A stretch of DNA of 6,700 bases from positions 1 through 6,700 of the forward strand of contig CAZLJF010000080.1 of NCBI GenBank assembly GCA_964559845.1. Reading direction: 5' to 3'. Below the pieces are notes generated by a model. The model ran no database searches, had not been told where the DNA came from, and saw nothing but the letters and a program-made list of their open reading frames with translations. Each line of letters starts with the position of its first letter. The first letter of the stretch is position 1. The stretch comes from WSZY01 sp964559845. GTDB taxonomy: Bacteria; Pseudomonadota; Zetaproteobacteria; Mariprofundales; Mariprofundaceae. The position numbers and the translations under genes were made by a program. Positions 1 through 5,699 of this stretch are shown here, in pieces.

Positions 1-437
1 TGAATACTACGAACAAAATATCAGGCGTGTTGCACTTCGATCTTGAAACCGCCGATGAAAAACATGGCCATGAGGGTGAGGCATACTCCGAAGCGACCGT
101 GCGTATCACGGTAGGCAACAAGTCCGCACACACGGCATCACTCGGCAACGGCCCGATCAACGCGATGGATAGCGCCCTGCGCAGGGCACTGCTTGATTTT
201 TATCCCAATCTGTCAGATTTGCGTCTGACGGACTTTAAAGTACGTGTACTGACCACCAAAGAGGCGACACGTGCCGGCGTGCGTGTGCTGATCGAATCCA
301 CCGATGGCAGACGAAAATGGAGCACCGTTGGCGTATCTACCAATATGATTGATGCCAGTTATCAGGCACTGGTCGATTCTATTGAATACAAGCTGCTACT
401 GGATAAAACGCCCTTTCCCGAGACATCTGGTCTATAA
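1..437 (+). CDS. cimA: (R)-citramalate synthase, C-terminal regulatory domain (5' end outside window)
   Basis: The open frame enters from the left edge (first full codon at base 3) and ends at TAA 435-437, giving the last 144 residues. They match the C-terminal LeuA-type allosteric dimerisation domain. The wording SEATVRITVG, then HTASLGNGPINAMDSALRRAL, YPNLSDLRLTDFKVRVL and STVGVSTNMIDASYQALVDS is characteristic of the citramalate synthase branch rather than of isopropylmalate synthase. In the family, the missing N-terminal TIM barrel condenses pyruvate with acetyl-CoA to (R)-citramalate, the first step of threonine-independent isoleucine synthesis, and this domain binds the feedback inhibitor. 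The GTG at 27 is internal, not a start. The next gene begins 7 nt after the stop on the same strand. CimA versus LeuA is inferred from the C-terminus only, but the match is strong. Confidence 0.88.
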   Translation, partial: NTTNKISGVLHFDLETADEKHGHEGEAYSEATVRITVGNKSAHTASLGNGPINAMDSALRRALLDFYPNLSDLRLTDFKVRVLTTKEATRAGVRVLIESTDGRRKWSTVGVSTNMIDASYQALVDSIEYKLLLDKTPFPETSGL

Positions 438-438
438 T
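433..438 (+). promoter_or_regulatory. Possible -10 element (TATAAT) for the dehydratase gene
   Basis: A perfect TATAAT overlaps the cimA stop codon. Its downstream end is 6 nt before the ATG at 445, so a transcript started here would begin at or next to the start codon and be leaderless. There is no good -35 hexamer at the usual distance and no extended -10 TG, so this may be chance in an AT-rich junction. The alternative is co-transcription with cimA. Confidence 0.25.
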
Positions 439-444
439 AAAATT

Positions 445-771
445 ATGGATGAATTAAAGAGCAAAAAATGTGTCCCCTGCCGTGGCGGTATTCCACCGCT
501 AACAGCGGATGAGGCGCATGCCCTCATGGGCCAGGTCAATGGCTGGGAACTGATCGAGTCAGCCAGCAAAATCCGCCGTACGTTTACATTCGGCAATTTT
601 ATGCAGGCGCAGGTGTTTGCAGTGAACGTCGGCAACCTTGCCGAGTCGGAAGGGCATCATCCGGACATCAGCTACGGCTGGGGTTACTGTACCGTACTCT
701 TCTACACCCACAAGATTGGTGGCCTGCATAAGAACGACTTCATCATGGCTGCTAAAGTCAACTCCATCTAG
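445..771 (+). CDS. phhB: 4a-hydroxytetrahydrobiopterin (pterin-4a-carbinolamine) dehydratase
   Basis: This 108-residue protein has the usual length for the PCD/DCoH family. It carries the signature EGHHPD at residues 69-74, with His71 and His72, followed by a conserved block ending in THKIGGLHKNDFIMAAK (His89, Asp98), which supplies the remaining active-site positions. The N-terminus has CVPC (9-12) followed by GG, as in a bacterial PCD subgroup. The enzyme dehydrates 4a-hydroxytetrahydropterin to quinonoid dihydropterin, recycling the cofactor of aromatic amino acid hydroxylases in the cytoplasm. ATG 445 is chosen because it gives the family length; an in-frame ATG at 349 lies deep inside cimA. 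No clear Shine-Dalgarno precedes 445. The neighbour is cimA, 7 nt upstream; no phenylalanine hydroxylase gene is visible, so the physiological partner is unknown. The symbol is given by family, since pcd or a locus name would serve equally. Confidence 0.9.
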   Translation: MDELKSKKCVPCRGGIPPLTADEAHALMGQVNGWELIESASKIRRTFTFGNFMQAQVFAVNVGNLAESEGHHPDISYGWGYCTVLFYTHKIGGLHKNDFIMAAKVNSI

Positions 772-930
772 TCTGGCATAACAGCTATCAGGCATCATTT
801 TTCCGTCAATGCCCCTTATTAATAAGGCTCTGGCCCGACAGGCGTATTAGAAACAGTCGCGTTGTTTACAGTTTTTTGTGTGTCATAGAGATACCCGTAG
901 AAGCAAAGATTTCACAATGGTTGGGAAATG
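772..930. other. Convergent intergenic region, no gene seen
   Basis: This stretch lies between the dehydratase stop and the serC terminator. It holds a perfect 14-nt palindrome, CCTTATTAATAAGG, at 814-827, which could form a weak 5-bp hairpin in RNA but has no following T-run. I found no convincing + strand rho-independent terminator for the cimA/phhB side. A T-run (TTTTTT) lies near 870-877 but lacks a GC-rich stem. Confidence 0.5.
814..827. repeat. Perfect 14-nt palindrome CCTTATTAATAAGG
   Basis: The arms CCTTATT and AATAAGG are exactly self-complementary. It sits 43 nt after the dehydratase stop codon. It could be a protein-binding site, a 3'-end stabilising hairpin, or chance in AT-rich DNA. 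No neighbouring copy was seen in the window. Confidence 0.4.
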
Positions 931-960
931 AAAAAGCCCCCTGCTTTCGCAGAGGGCTTT
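931..960 (-). terminator. Rho-independent terminator of serC
   Basis: On the - strand, arms AAAGCCC and GGGCTTT enclose a CTGC/GCAG inner stem with one A/C mismatch and a 4-nt loop. The hairpin is followed by a T-run of five that overlaps the end of the stem. It begins 38 nt downstream of the serC stop. The hairpin could also act weakly on + strand transcripts, but on that side it is followed by GATGTG rather than a T-run. Confidence 0.85.
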
Positions 961-998
961 GATGTGTCGGAGCATTCTTAGCTTACTCCATATTCCTG

Positions 999-2081
999 TT
1001 ACCCCTGATTGCTTTCAAATTCCTGCATATATGCAACCAGCGCATCCACGCCCTCTTCCGGCATGGCATTATAAATGCTGGCGCGCATACCGCCAACGGA
1101 GCGATGTCCTTTCAGCGTGATCAGGCCTCGCTCTGCCGCACCGGCAAGGAAATCGGCATCCAGTTCGGGATCAGCCAGTGTAAACGGTACATTCATCCAG
1201 GAACGTGCATTCTTGGCAACGGGGTTGGCATAAAAATCGCTGTCATCAATGGCTGCATAGAGTTTATCGGCCTTCCGTTTGTTCACTGCCGCAATCGCTT
1301 CAAGTCCACCCCGCTCCTTGATCCATTCAAACACCAGCCCGGCCATATACCAACTGTAGGTCGGCGGTGTGTTGTACATCGAACCATTATCCGCATGGGT
1401 TTTGTAGTTGAACATGGCTGGCGTGGTTTCCGCAGCCTTGCCCAGCAAATCCTCACGGATAATAACAATGGTCAGCCCCGCAGGGCCAATGTTTTTCTGG
1501 GCGCCGGCATAGATCATGCCGAATCGGGAAACATCGATCGGACGCGACAGAATGGTTGAAGACATGTCCGCCACAAGGGGAACATCGCCCGTGTCCGGAA
1601 TATAGTCAAACTCAACACCGCCAATGGTTTCGTTAGGCGTGTAATGCACATAGGCAGCATCAGAATTCAGATTCAGCTCCGCCTGCGTTGGTACAGTCGT
1701 AAAACCATTATCGGCTGTATCGGCAACAATATTTACAGTGCAGTAGCGTTTCGCCTCAGCAATCGCTTTTTTGGACCACATGCCGGTATTCAGATAATCG
1801 GCACTATCCTTATCGCCCAGAAGATTGAGCGGAACCATGGCAAACTGGGACGAGGCACCCCCTTGCAAAAAGAGCACCCTGTAATGATCAGGAATGCCCA
1901 TCACTTCACGCAGACCTTGCTCTGCCTTTGTTGCAATAGACATGTATTCCTTGCCGCGATGACTCATTTCCATGACCGACATGCCCGAACCGTTCCACTC
2001 CGGCATCTCCTGCTGCGCGCGCTCGATCACAGCTGTCGGCAACATCGCCGGCCCTGCACTGAAATTAAACTTTCTCGCCAT
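999..2081 (-). CDS. serC: Phosphoserine aminotransferase
   Basis: This 360-residue protein closely matches the family length (E. coli SerC is 362). It is a class V PLP aminotransferase that converts 3-phosphohydroxypyruvate plus glutamate to phosphoserine plus 2-oxoglutarate in serine synthesis, and in many proteobacteria also acts in pyridoxal phosphate synthesis. Visible marks are the N-terminal FNFSAGPAMLP, MEMSHRGKEY (38-47), FLQGGASSQFAMVPLNLL (71-88), HYTPNETIGGVEF, ADMSSTILSRPIDV (171-184) and AGAQKNIGPAGL, in which Lys196 is the predicted Schiff-base lysine. ATG 2081 is chosen because it starts the conserved MARKFNFSAGP and has AAGGA (2090-2094) 8 nt upstream. The in-frame ATG at 2165 would add 28 residues the family lacks and lies upstream of the predicted promoter. 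serC is monocistronic here: its own promoter lies upstream and a strong terminator follows. Confidence 0.97.
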   Translation of the reverse strand: MARKFNFSAGPAMLPTAVIERAQQEMPEWNGSGMSVMEMSHRGKEYMSIATKAEQGLREVMGIPDHYRVLFLQGGASSQFAMVPLNLLGDKDSADYLNTGMWSKKAIAEAKRYCTVNIVADTADNGFTTVPTQAELNLNSDAAYVHYTPNETIGGVEFDYIPDTGDVPLVADMSSTILSRPIDVSRFGMIYAGAQKNIGPAGLTIVIIREDLLGKAAETTPAMFNYKTHADNGSMYNTPPTYSWYMAGLVFEWIKERGGLEAIAAVNKRKADKLYAAIDDSDFYANPVAKNARSWMNVPFTLADPELDADFLAGAAERGLITLKGHRSVGGMRASIYNAMPEEGVDALVAYMQEFESNQG

Positions 2082-2089
2082 GGTTAGTA

Positions 2090-2094
2090 TCCTT
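2090..2094 (-). promoter_or_regulatory. Ribosome binding site of serC
   Basis: AAGGA, preceded by a run of A, lies 8 nt before ATG 2081. This good match and spacing decide the serC start against the upstream in-frame ATG at 2165. Confidence 0.75.
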
Positions 2095-2110
2095 TTTTCA
2101 GGTGAATTAC

Positions 2111-2135
2111 GAGGGAAACACTTTCCGTTTCCCTC
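2111..2135 (-). promoter_or_regulatory. Perfect 9-bp hairpin in the serC leader
   Basis: The arms GAGGGAAAC and GTTTCCCTC are exactly complementary around a 7-nt loop. If transcription starts near 2148, this hairpin occupies the middle of a leader of about 67 nt and ends 16 nt before the Shine-Dalgarno. It is not followed by a T-run on either strand, so it does not look like a terminator. It may stabilise the mRNA or serve as a control element; I recognise no known riboswitch class. Confidence 0.5.
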
Positions 2136-2154
2136 CGGGTTTCTCAAGGCGTGG

Positions 2155-2183
2155 AAGATAGCCATTCAATGATGATTTCTCAA
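2155..2183 (-). promoter_or_regulatory. Predicted sigma70-type promoter of serC
   Basis: On the - strand, TTGAGA (2183-2178; 5 of 6 to consensus) is separated by exactly 17 nt from TATCTT (2160-2155; 4 of 6). The predicted start is near 2148, leaving a leader of about 67 nt before ATG 2081. This is the best hexamer pair seen in the serC upstream region. Confidence 0.5.
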
Positions 2184-2453
2184 TGAACTAGTGTGTTCCC
2201 ATCCCCCCCGGATTGTGATCGTAGATAAGTAGCCCCTTTCGCATTCTGATCCTCATCTCTTTATCTGAAAAATAGAAAGCCTTCATCACTCCCCAAATTT
2301 ATCAAGCAATATAACATTGGCCGGAATCAGTACTTTGAAACATGGGATATCTCCCTTGCCATGCCGTAGCATAGCCACAAAAAAATAGGGATGCATCCCA
2401 TAAATATGGGAAGCAAAAAGATGAAATGATGTGTTCACATACGCAAGGAGACG
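2184..2453. other. Gene-poor stretch between the fructosamine kinase gene and serC
   Basis: There is no convincing gene here. It holds a C7 run near 2203-2209, a 32-codon - strand open frame at 2188-2286 (see findings), and a cluster of GGGA/TCCC inverted repeats between 2341 and 2411. One of these probably ends the kinase operon. The hexamer ATGGGA occurs four times, twice on each strand, at 2197-2202, 2342-2347, 2396-2401 and 2406-2411. Confidence 0.5.
2379..2411 (-). terminator. Possible terminator of the metG-DUF2062-kinase operon
   Basis: On the - strand, the palindrome GGGATGCATCCC (2399-2388) is followed by TA and then seven T (2385-2379), resembling an intrinsic terminator with a short 4-bp stem. 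A second hairpin, TCCCAT-4 nt-ATGGGA (2411-2396), shares the GGGA arm, so the two structures are mutually exclusive. The element starts about 43 nt after the kinase stop codon. The short stem makes termination efficiency uncertain. Confidence 0.45.
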
Positions 2454-3365
2454 TCAGGCTAGGCATTCTGCCAGCAAGCGATCCATCATCCTTTCAGCCT
2501 GCATGGCATAGCCTCCGCCAAACAGGTTGGCATGATTAAGAATATGGTAAAGATTATAGAGCGTCCTGCGCACAGGATAGCCTTCATCCAGTGGCCATGC
2601 CTCTTCGTAAGCCTCGTAAAAACTGCTTGAAAAGCCACCAAACAGCTCTGTCATAGCCAGATCGGCTTCACGATCACCATAATAGACTGCCGGATCAAAA
2701 ATGACCGGGTTCCCCGCATGATCCGTGCCCTGATTGCCGCCCCATAGATCACCGTGCAGCAGTGACGGAACAGGTTTATAGCTACTAAAAAAGGCATCCA
2801 TATCTGCCATAAGGTGCTCGCCCTTGGTTTGCAGCGAGCCTGTGAGTCCATTTTCGGCAGCAAGATGCAGTTGCAACCCGAGGCGATGCTTGCGGTAAAA
2901 CTCCACCCAGTCGTTTTCCTGATCGTTCACCTGAGGAGTGGAGCCAATGGTATTATCCCGATGCCAGCCAAAGCGGTCGGAAGTATGGTGGTGAAGTTCG
3001 GCAAATTGCCGGCCAAAAACCGCTTCTGTCTGCTCACTGCCCTGCCCAAACGATATGTATTCGCTGACAAGCCATGCATACCCCTGCCCCGCTCCGCAAC
3101 AGAGCGGTTCCGGTACACGGATCGCATTGGCATTACGCAACGCCTGCAAGCCCTCGGCCTCAGCCTCGAACATCGATCGCAGGGATTCACGGTTCAGCTT
3201 GACGAAGAGCCTGTCGCCCTCCCTTGTTTCAAGCCGATAGGCTGAATTGATGCTACCGCCTGATAAAGCCTGTTTCGCTACAATTTGCGTACCGCTGCCG
3301 AGCAGTGCCACCAGCGAATCTGAAATCTGTTCCCAAATCCCCTCAGGAGTGTTTTGGAAGAACAT
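2454..3365 (-). CDS. Fructosamine kinase family protein (ketosamine-3-kinase)
   Basis: This 303-residue protein belongs to the fructosamine kinase family (E. coli YniA type, about 290 residues). Family members phosphorylate sugar adducts on lysines (ribulosamine, erythrulosamine or fructosamine) at O-3, so that the adduct falls off; this is a protein-repair role in the cytoplasm. Visible kinase-fold marks are LSGGSINSAYRL (34-45, nucleotide loop), LFVK (Lys56), WLVSEYI (98-104, hinge), HGDLWGGN (204-211, catalytic Asp206 and Asn211) and IFDPAVYYGDREADLAMTELFGGF (222-245, metal-binding Asp224). ATG 3365 has AGAGGTGG (3383-3376) 10 nt upstream; the longer in-frame start at 3485 would add 40 residues lying within the preceding gene. 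It overlaps the DUF2062 gene by 23 nt, which suggests translational coupling in the metG operon. The substrate is not shown by the sequence. Confidence 0.9.
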   Translation of the reverse strand: MFFQNTPEGIWEQISDSLVALLGSGTQIVAKQALSGGSINSAYRLETREGDRLFVKLNRESLRSMFEAEAEGLQALRNANAIRVPEPLCCGAGQGYAWLVSEYISFGQGSEQTEAVFGRQFAELHHHTSDRFGWHRDNTIGSTPQVNDQENDWVEFYRKHRLGLQLHLAAENGLTGSLQTKGEHLMADMDAFFSSYKPVPSLLHGDLWGGNQGTDHAGNPVIFDPAVYYGDREADLAMTELFGGFSSSFYEAYEEAWPLDEGYPVRRTLYNLYHILNHANLFGGGYAMQAERMMDRLLAECLA

Positions 3366-3864
3366 GACGCTTCCGCCACCTCTTGAGTACCATATGCCGC
3401 CAGACGATCTGAATGCCAAAATACCCAAATAGAGCAGAAACGGCTCCGATTGCAAAACAACCAAGCAAAAACGGCTCCCAGACAAGACTCATCTCATGTG
3501 CCAGCCAGGTAAACGACAGCTCCATCTCAAAGTGTTCAAGCTCCCGGCCAAGCAGCAGTGCTCCAAACTTGTAGGCACCATAAAACATGGGTGCCATCGT
3601 GACAGGATTGGTAAGCCAGACCAGTACCACAGAGAGCGGCAGGTTGGCATGAAAAAGAATGGCGCCACCTGCTGCCAGCACCATCTGGAACGGAACCGGA
3701 ACCCAGGCAAAGAAAAGCCCGACTGCGAATGCCTTGGCCACCGAATGGCGGTTCAAATGCCACAGTGCAGGATCATGTAACAGTTTACCAAAGCACTGTA
3801 AATGCTTGTGATTACGAATCCTTCTATGATCCGGCATAAGTTTTTTCAGCAGGCGCCTCGGCAT
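3343..3864 (-). CDS. DUF2062 integral membrane protein
   Basis: This 173-residue protein has the hallmarks of the DUF2062 family, whose function is unknown. A basic N-terminus (PRRLLKKL, HRRIRNHKH) precedes hydrophobic segments at about 43-72 (containing the typical WVPVPFQM), 77-105 (LTNPVTMAPMFYGAYKFG, the most conserved family block) and 131-155. The tail is strongly basic (KRWRKRH). The inner membrane is the likely location. ATG 3864 lies 9 nt after the metG stop with only weak Shine-Dalgarno matches (GGAAG too close, GGAG about 12 nt away), consistent with coupling to metG. A later ATG at 3837 has no better site. The 3' end overlaps the kinase gene. The family call is strong, but no role can be assigned. 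Confidence 0.88.
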   Translation of the reverse strand: MPRRLLKKLMPDHRRIRNHKHLQCFGKLLHDPALWHLNRHSVAKAFAVGLFFAWVPVPFQMVLAAGGAILFHANLPLSVVLVWLTNPVTMAPMFYGAYKFGALLLGRELEHFEMELSFTWLAHEMSLVWEPFLLGCFAIGAVSALFGYFGIQIVWRHMVLKRWRKRHVLPKHS

Positions 3865-3873
3865 ACTTCCGGT

Positions 3874-5415
3874 TTACTCCATACGCGGGAAAACAGGCTC
3901 AGGCTTGCGGCATTGATGCCCTGCCTGCAGATATCCCCAGCCACCCAGATCATGGAACATCAGTTCAGAGGCATTCACATCGGCCGACATGATCTGCGAG
4001 AGCATCGCTTCCGCCTTTACCGGCATGAATGGCGTCAGTTGCAATGCCACCAGGCGCAATGTTTCCACCAGATGATAAAGCACAGTATTCAGGCGCGCCT
4101 CATTGCCCTCCCTGGCCAGAGTCCACGGCGTATTCTCTTCCACATAGCGGTTACCATGGCGAACAACTGCAGAGATCCGCTCCAGGGCAAGATGAAATGC
4201 CTGACGGTTTATCAGTTCATCAACGTCGCGCTGCATCCCTTCCACATCGGCGATCAACGCCCTGTCACACGCCTCTTCATCACCCTGTTCGCCAAGCAGA
4301 CCGCCATTGTATTTGTTCAGCATCGCCAGACTGCGATTCAGCAGATTGCCGATATCATTGGCCAGATCACTATTGTAACGCTGTTTCAGCGCATCAAAGG
4401 AGAAATCACCATCCTGTCCGAACGGCACTTCCCGCAGCAGGAAATAGCGGATGACATCGGCATCATAGTCAGCCAGAAGATCGGCCGGACGCAGTGCATT
4501 ACCAAGCGATTTGCTCATCTTCTCACCTTCAACCGTCCACCAGCCGTGGGCAAAAATACGTTTTGGCAGCGGCAGCTCGGCCGCCATCAGCATGGCGGGC
4601 CAGTAGATAGCATGAAAACGCAGAATATCCTTGCCTATGAGATGTACATCAGCAGGCCAGTGCCTGGGAGCCTCATGTTCGGGAAAGCCCAGTGCACTCA
4701 GATAGTTAGTCAGCGCATCAATCCAGACATAGACCACATGCTTCTCATCGCCCGGCACCGGCACTCCCCATGAGAATGTCGTTCGCGATACAGAGAGGTC
4801 ATTCAGACCCGACTCAATAAAGCGCAGCACCTCATTCCGGCGCGATTCCGGCGCAATAAAATCCGGATTGGCCTTGATATGCTCAATCAGACGATCCTGA
4901 AAGGCACTCAGACGGAAGAAGTAGGACTCCTCCTGCACCTTCTCCACACTGCGCCTGCAGTCAGGGCACGTTCTGGACTCCCAGCACTCCGCATCTTTGA
5001 TCTGTGTCTCGGTCCAGTAGGCTTCACACGGCACACAGTACCAGTCCTCATAAAAGCCTTTATAGATCGCACCGGCATTTTCAAGCCTGCGCCACATTGC
5101 CTGCACGCCCTTTTTATGGCGCTCGGAGCTGGTGCGGATGAAATCATCATTGCTGATTTCAAGCTGTGGCCAGAGGCTCTTGTAACGTTCGACAACCGAG
5201 TCGGCCAGTTCAATGGGCGCAATGCCACGCGCCTCGGCTGCCTGCTGCACCTTCTGTCCATGCTCATCCACGCCGGTAAGAAAAAAGGTATCGAAGCTCG
5301 ACATGCGCTGATGTCGCGCCAGTACATCGGCAGCAATGGTGGTATAGATATGGCCCAGATGCGGCTCATCATTCACATAGTAGATTGGTGTTGTTACATA
5401 ATAAGGCTGCTGCAT
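3874..5415 (-). CDS. metG: Methionyl-tRNA synthetase (short form, no C-terminal tRNA-binding domain)
   Basis: The 513-residue class I synthetase charges tRNA-Met with methionine in the cytoplasm. It has YVTTPIYYVNDEPHLGH with the HIGH motif as HLGH (19-22), LTGVDEHGQK (46-55), a zinc knuckle with two CxxC pairs (Cys127/130 and Cys150/153) followed by EESYFFRLS, YVWIDALTNYL (229-239), LIGKDILRFHAIYWPAMLM (259-277) and the KMSKS motif intact at 299-303. The helical anticodon-binding domain follows (WTLAREG, LTPFMP) and the chain ends LFPRME-like, as PVFPRME. The EMAPII-like C-terminal dimerisation/tRNA-binding domain of long forms such as E. coli MetG is absent. ATG 5415 is chosen over the TTG at 5424 because AGAGGA is 11 nt from the ATG but only 2 nt from the TTG. 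It heads an operon with the DUF2062 gene (9-nt gap) and the fructosamine kinase gene. Confidence 0.97.
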   Translation of the reverse strand: MQQPYYVTTPIYYVNDEPHLGHIYTTIAADVLARHQRMSSFDTFFLTGVDEHGQKVQQAAEARGIAPIELADSVVERYKSLWPQLEISNDDFIRTSSERHKKGVQAMWRRLENAGAIYKGFYEDWYCVPCEAYWTETQIKDAECWESRTCPDCRRSVEKVQEESYFFRLSAFQDRLIEHIKANPDFIAPESRRNEVLRFIESGLNDLSVSRTTFSWGVPVPGDEKHVVYVWIDALTNYLSALGFPEHEAPRHWPADVHLIGKDILRFHAIYWPAMLMAAELPLPKRIFAHGWWTVEGEKMSKSLGNALRPADLLADYDADVIRYFLLREVPFGQDGDFSFDALKQRYNSDLANDIGNLLNRSLAMLNKYNGGLLGEQGDEEACDRALIADVEGMQRDVDELINRQAFHLALERISAVVRHGNRYVEENTPWTLAREGNEARLNTVLYHLVETLRLVALQLTPFMPVKAEAMLSQIMSADVNASELMFHDLGGWGYLQAGHQCRKPEPVFPRME

Positions 5416-5426
5416 GAACGGCAAAT

Positions 5427-5432
5427 TCCTCT
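5427..5432 (-). promoter_or_regulatory. Ribosome binding site deciding the metG start
   Basis: AGAGGA lies 11 nt before ATG 5415 and only 2 nt before the in-frame TTG at 5424. The spacing therefore favours the ATG and a 513-residue product beginning MQQPYYVTTP. Confidence 0.7.
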
Positions 5433-5510
5433 TGCTGGATTTTGCGCCATCCTAGCGCCCTCCCCATCGAAAAACACGCTTCAATACCGGGGGCCCGCTT
5501 GCTCGAAAAG

Positions 5511-5516
5511 TTTATA
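5511..5516 (-). promoter_or_regulatory. Weak candidate -10 element for metG
   Basis: On the - strand TATAAA matches the -10 consensus at 5 of 6 positions and lies about 95 nt before the metG start. No good -35 hexamer stands 16-18 nt upstream (GTGGAG at 17 nt). An inverted repeat at 5521-5560 covers the expected -35 region, so an activator or repressor site is conceivable. Confidence 0.25.
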
Positions 5517-5520
5517 TGAG

Positions 5521-5560
5521 TGCGAACAATCTACTCCACGTTGATACGAATTGTTCTGCA
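5521..5560. repeat. Inverted repeat GAACAAT-N19-ATTGTTC upstream of metG
   Basis: The 7-nt arms at 5524-5530 and 5550-5556 are perfectly complementary. Outside them TGC (5521-5523) and GCA (5558-5560) also pair if one T (5557) is bulged. The repeat lies just upstream of the candidate metG -10. It may be an operator-like site or a hairpin; nothing in the window identifies a binding protein. Confidence 0.4.
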
Positions 5561-5624
5561 CATCGTCTCACCGCAAGAGATGCGAATACCATTGGCAAAT
5601 CCAGGTCAGCGATCTGGTTGTTCC

Positions 5625-5648
5625 AAATAAACAACGAGCAACGTTGTT
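5625..5648 (-). terminator. Possible terminator of the small ORF
   Basis: On the - strand AACAACG, a 5-nt loop and CGTTGTT form a perfect 7-bp stem, followed by TATTT. It starts 52 nt after the stop codon of the 5700-6023 frame. The stem is AT-rich and the T-tract is short, so it is a weak candidate. Confidence 0.35.
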
Positions 5649-5699
5649 GCCTGTTTACAATTTTGAAATGCGATTCAGTTCGATTCTGCTGCCAACATC

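Larger units (their letters stand above)
5433..5699. other. Gene-free stretch between metG and the small ORF
   Basis: I see no convincing gene. Two overlapping + strand open frames here show no motif and no Shine-Dalgarno, and I regard them as chance. The stretch holds the presumed metG promoter region, the inverted repeat at 5521-5560 and a second inverted repeat at 5630-5648. No tRNA or attachment-site duplication was recognised. Confidence 0.5.

Noticed and set aside
349..444. Extended dehydratase start at ATG 349
   Set aside because: It would overlap the conserved end of cimA by about 90 nt and add 32 residues not seen in the PCD family.
780..880. Possible + strand terminator after the dehydratase gene
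   Set aside because: The T-runs near 797-802 and 870-877 are not preceded by a stable GC-rich stem; the only nearby inverted repeats are 5 bp or shorter or lack a T-run.
1104..2087. Two + strand frames of about 150 codons opposite serC
   Set aside because: They are fully antisense to a convincing serC and have no recognisable motif or ribosome binding site.
2082..2165. 28-residue N-terminal extension of SerC from ATG 2165
   Set aside because: The family begins at MARKFNFSAGP; ATG 2081 has a well-spaced AAGGA, and 2165 lies upstream of the predicted transcription start.
3366..3485. 40-residue N-terminal extension of the fructosamine kinase from 3485
   Set aside because: It lies within the DUF2062 coding frame, is not kinase-like, and ATG 3365 has its own AGAGGTGG site and gives the family length.
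3802..4773. Long 323-codon + strand open frame
   Set aside because: It lies antisense to metG, which has every synthetase motif. The translation shows no family features, and the frame is a codon-bias shadow.
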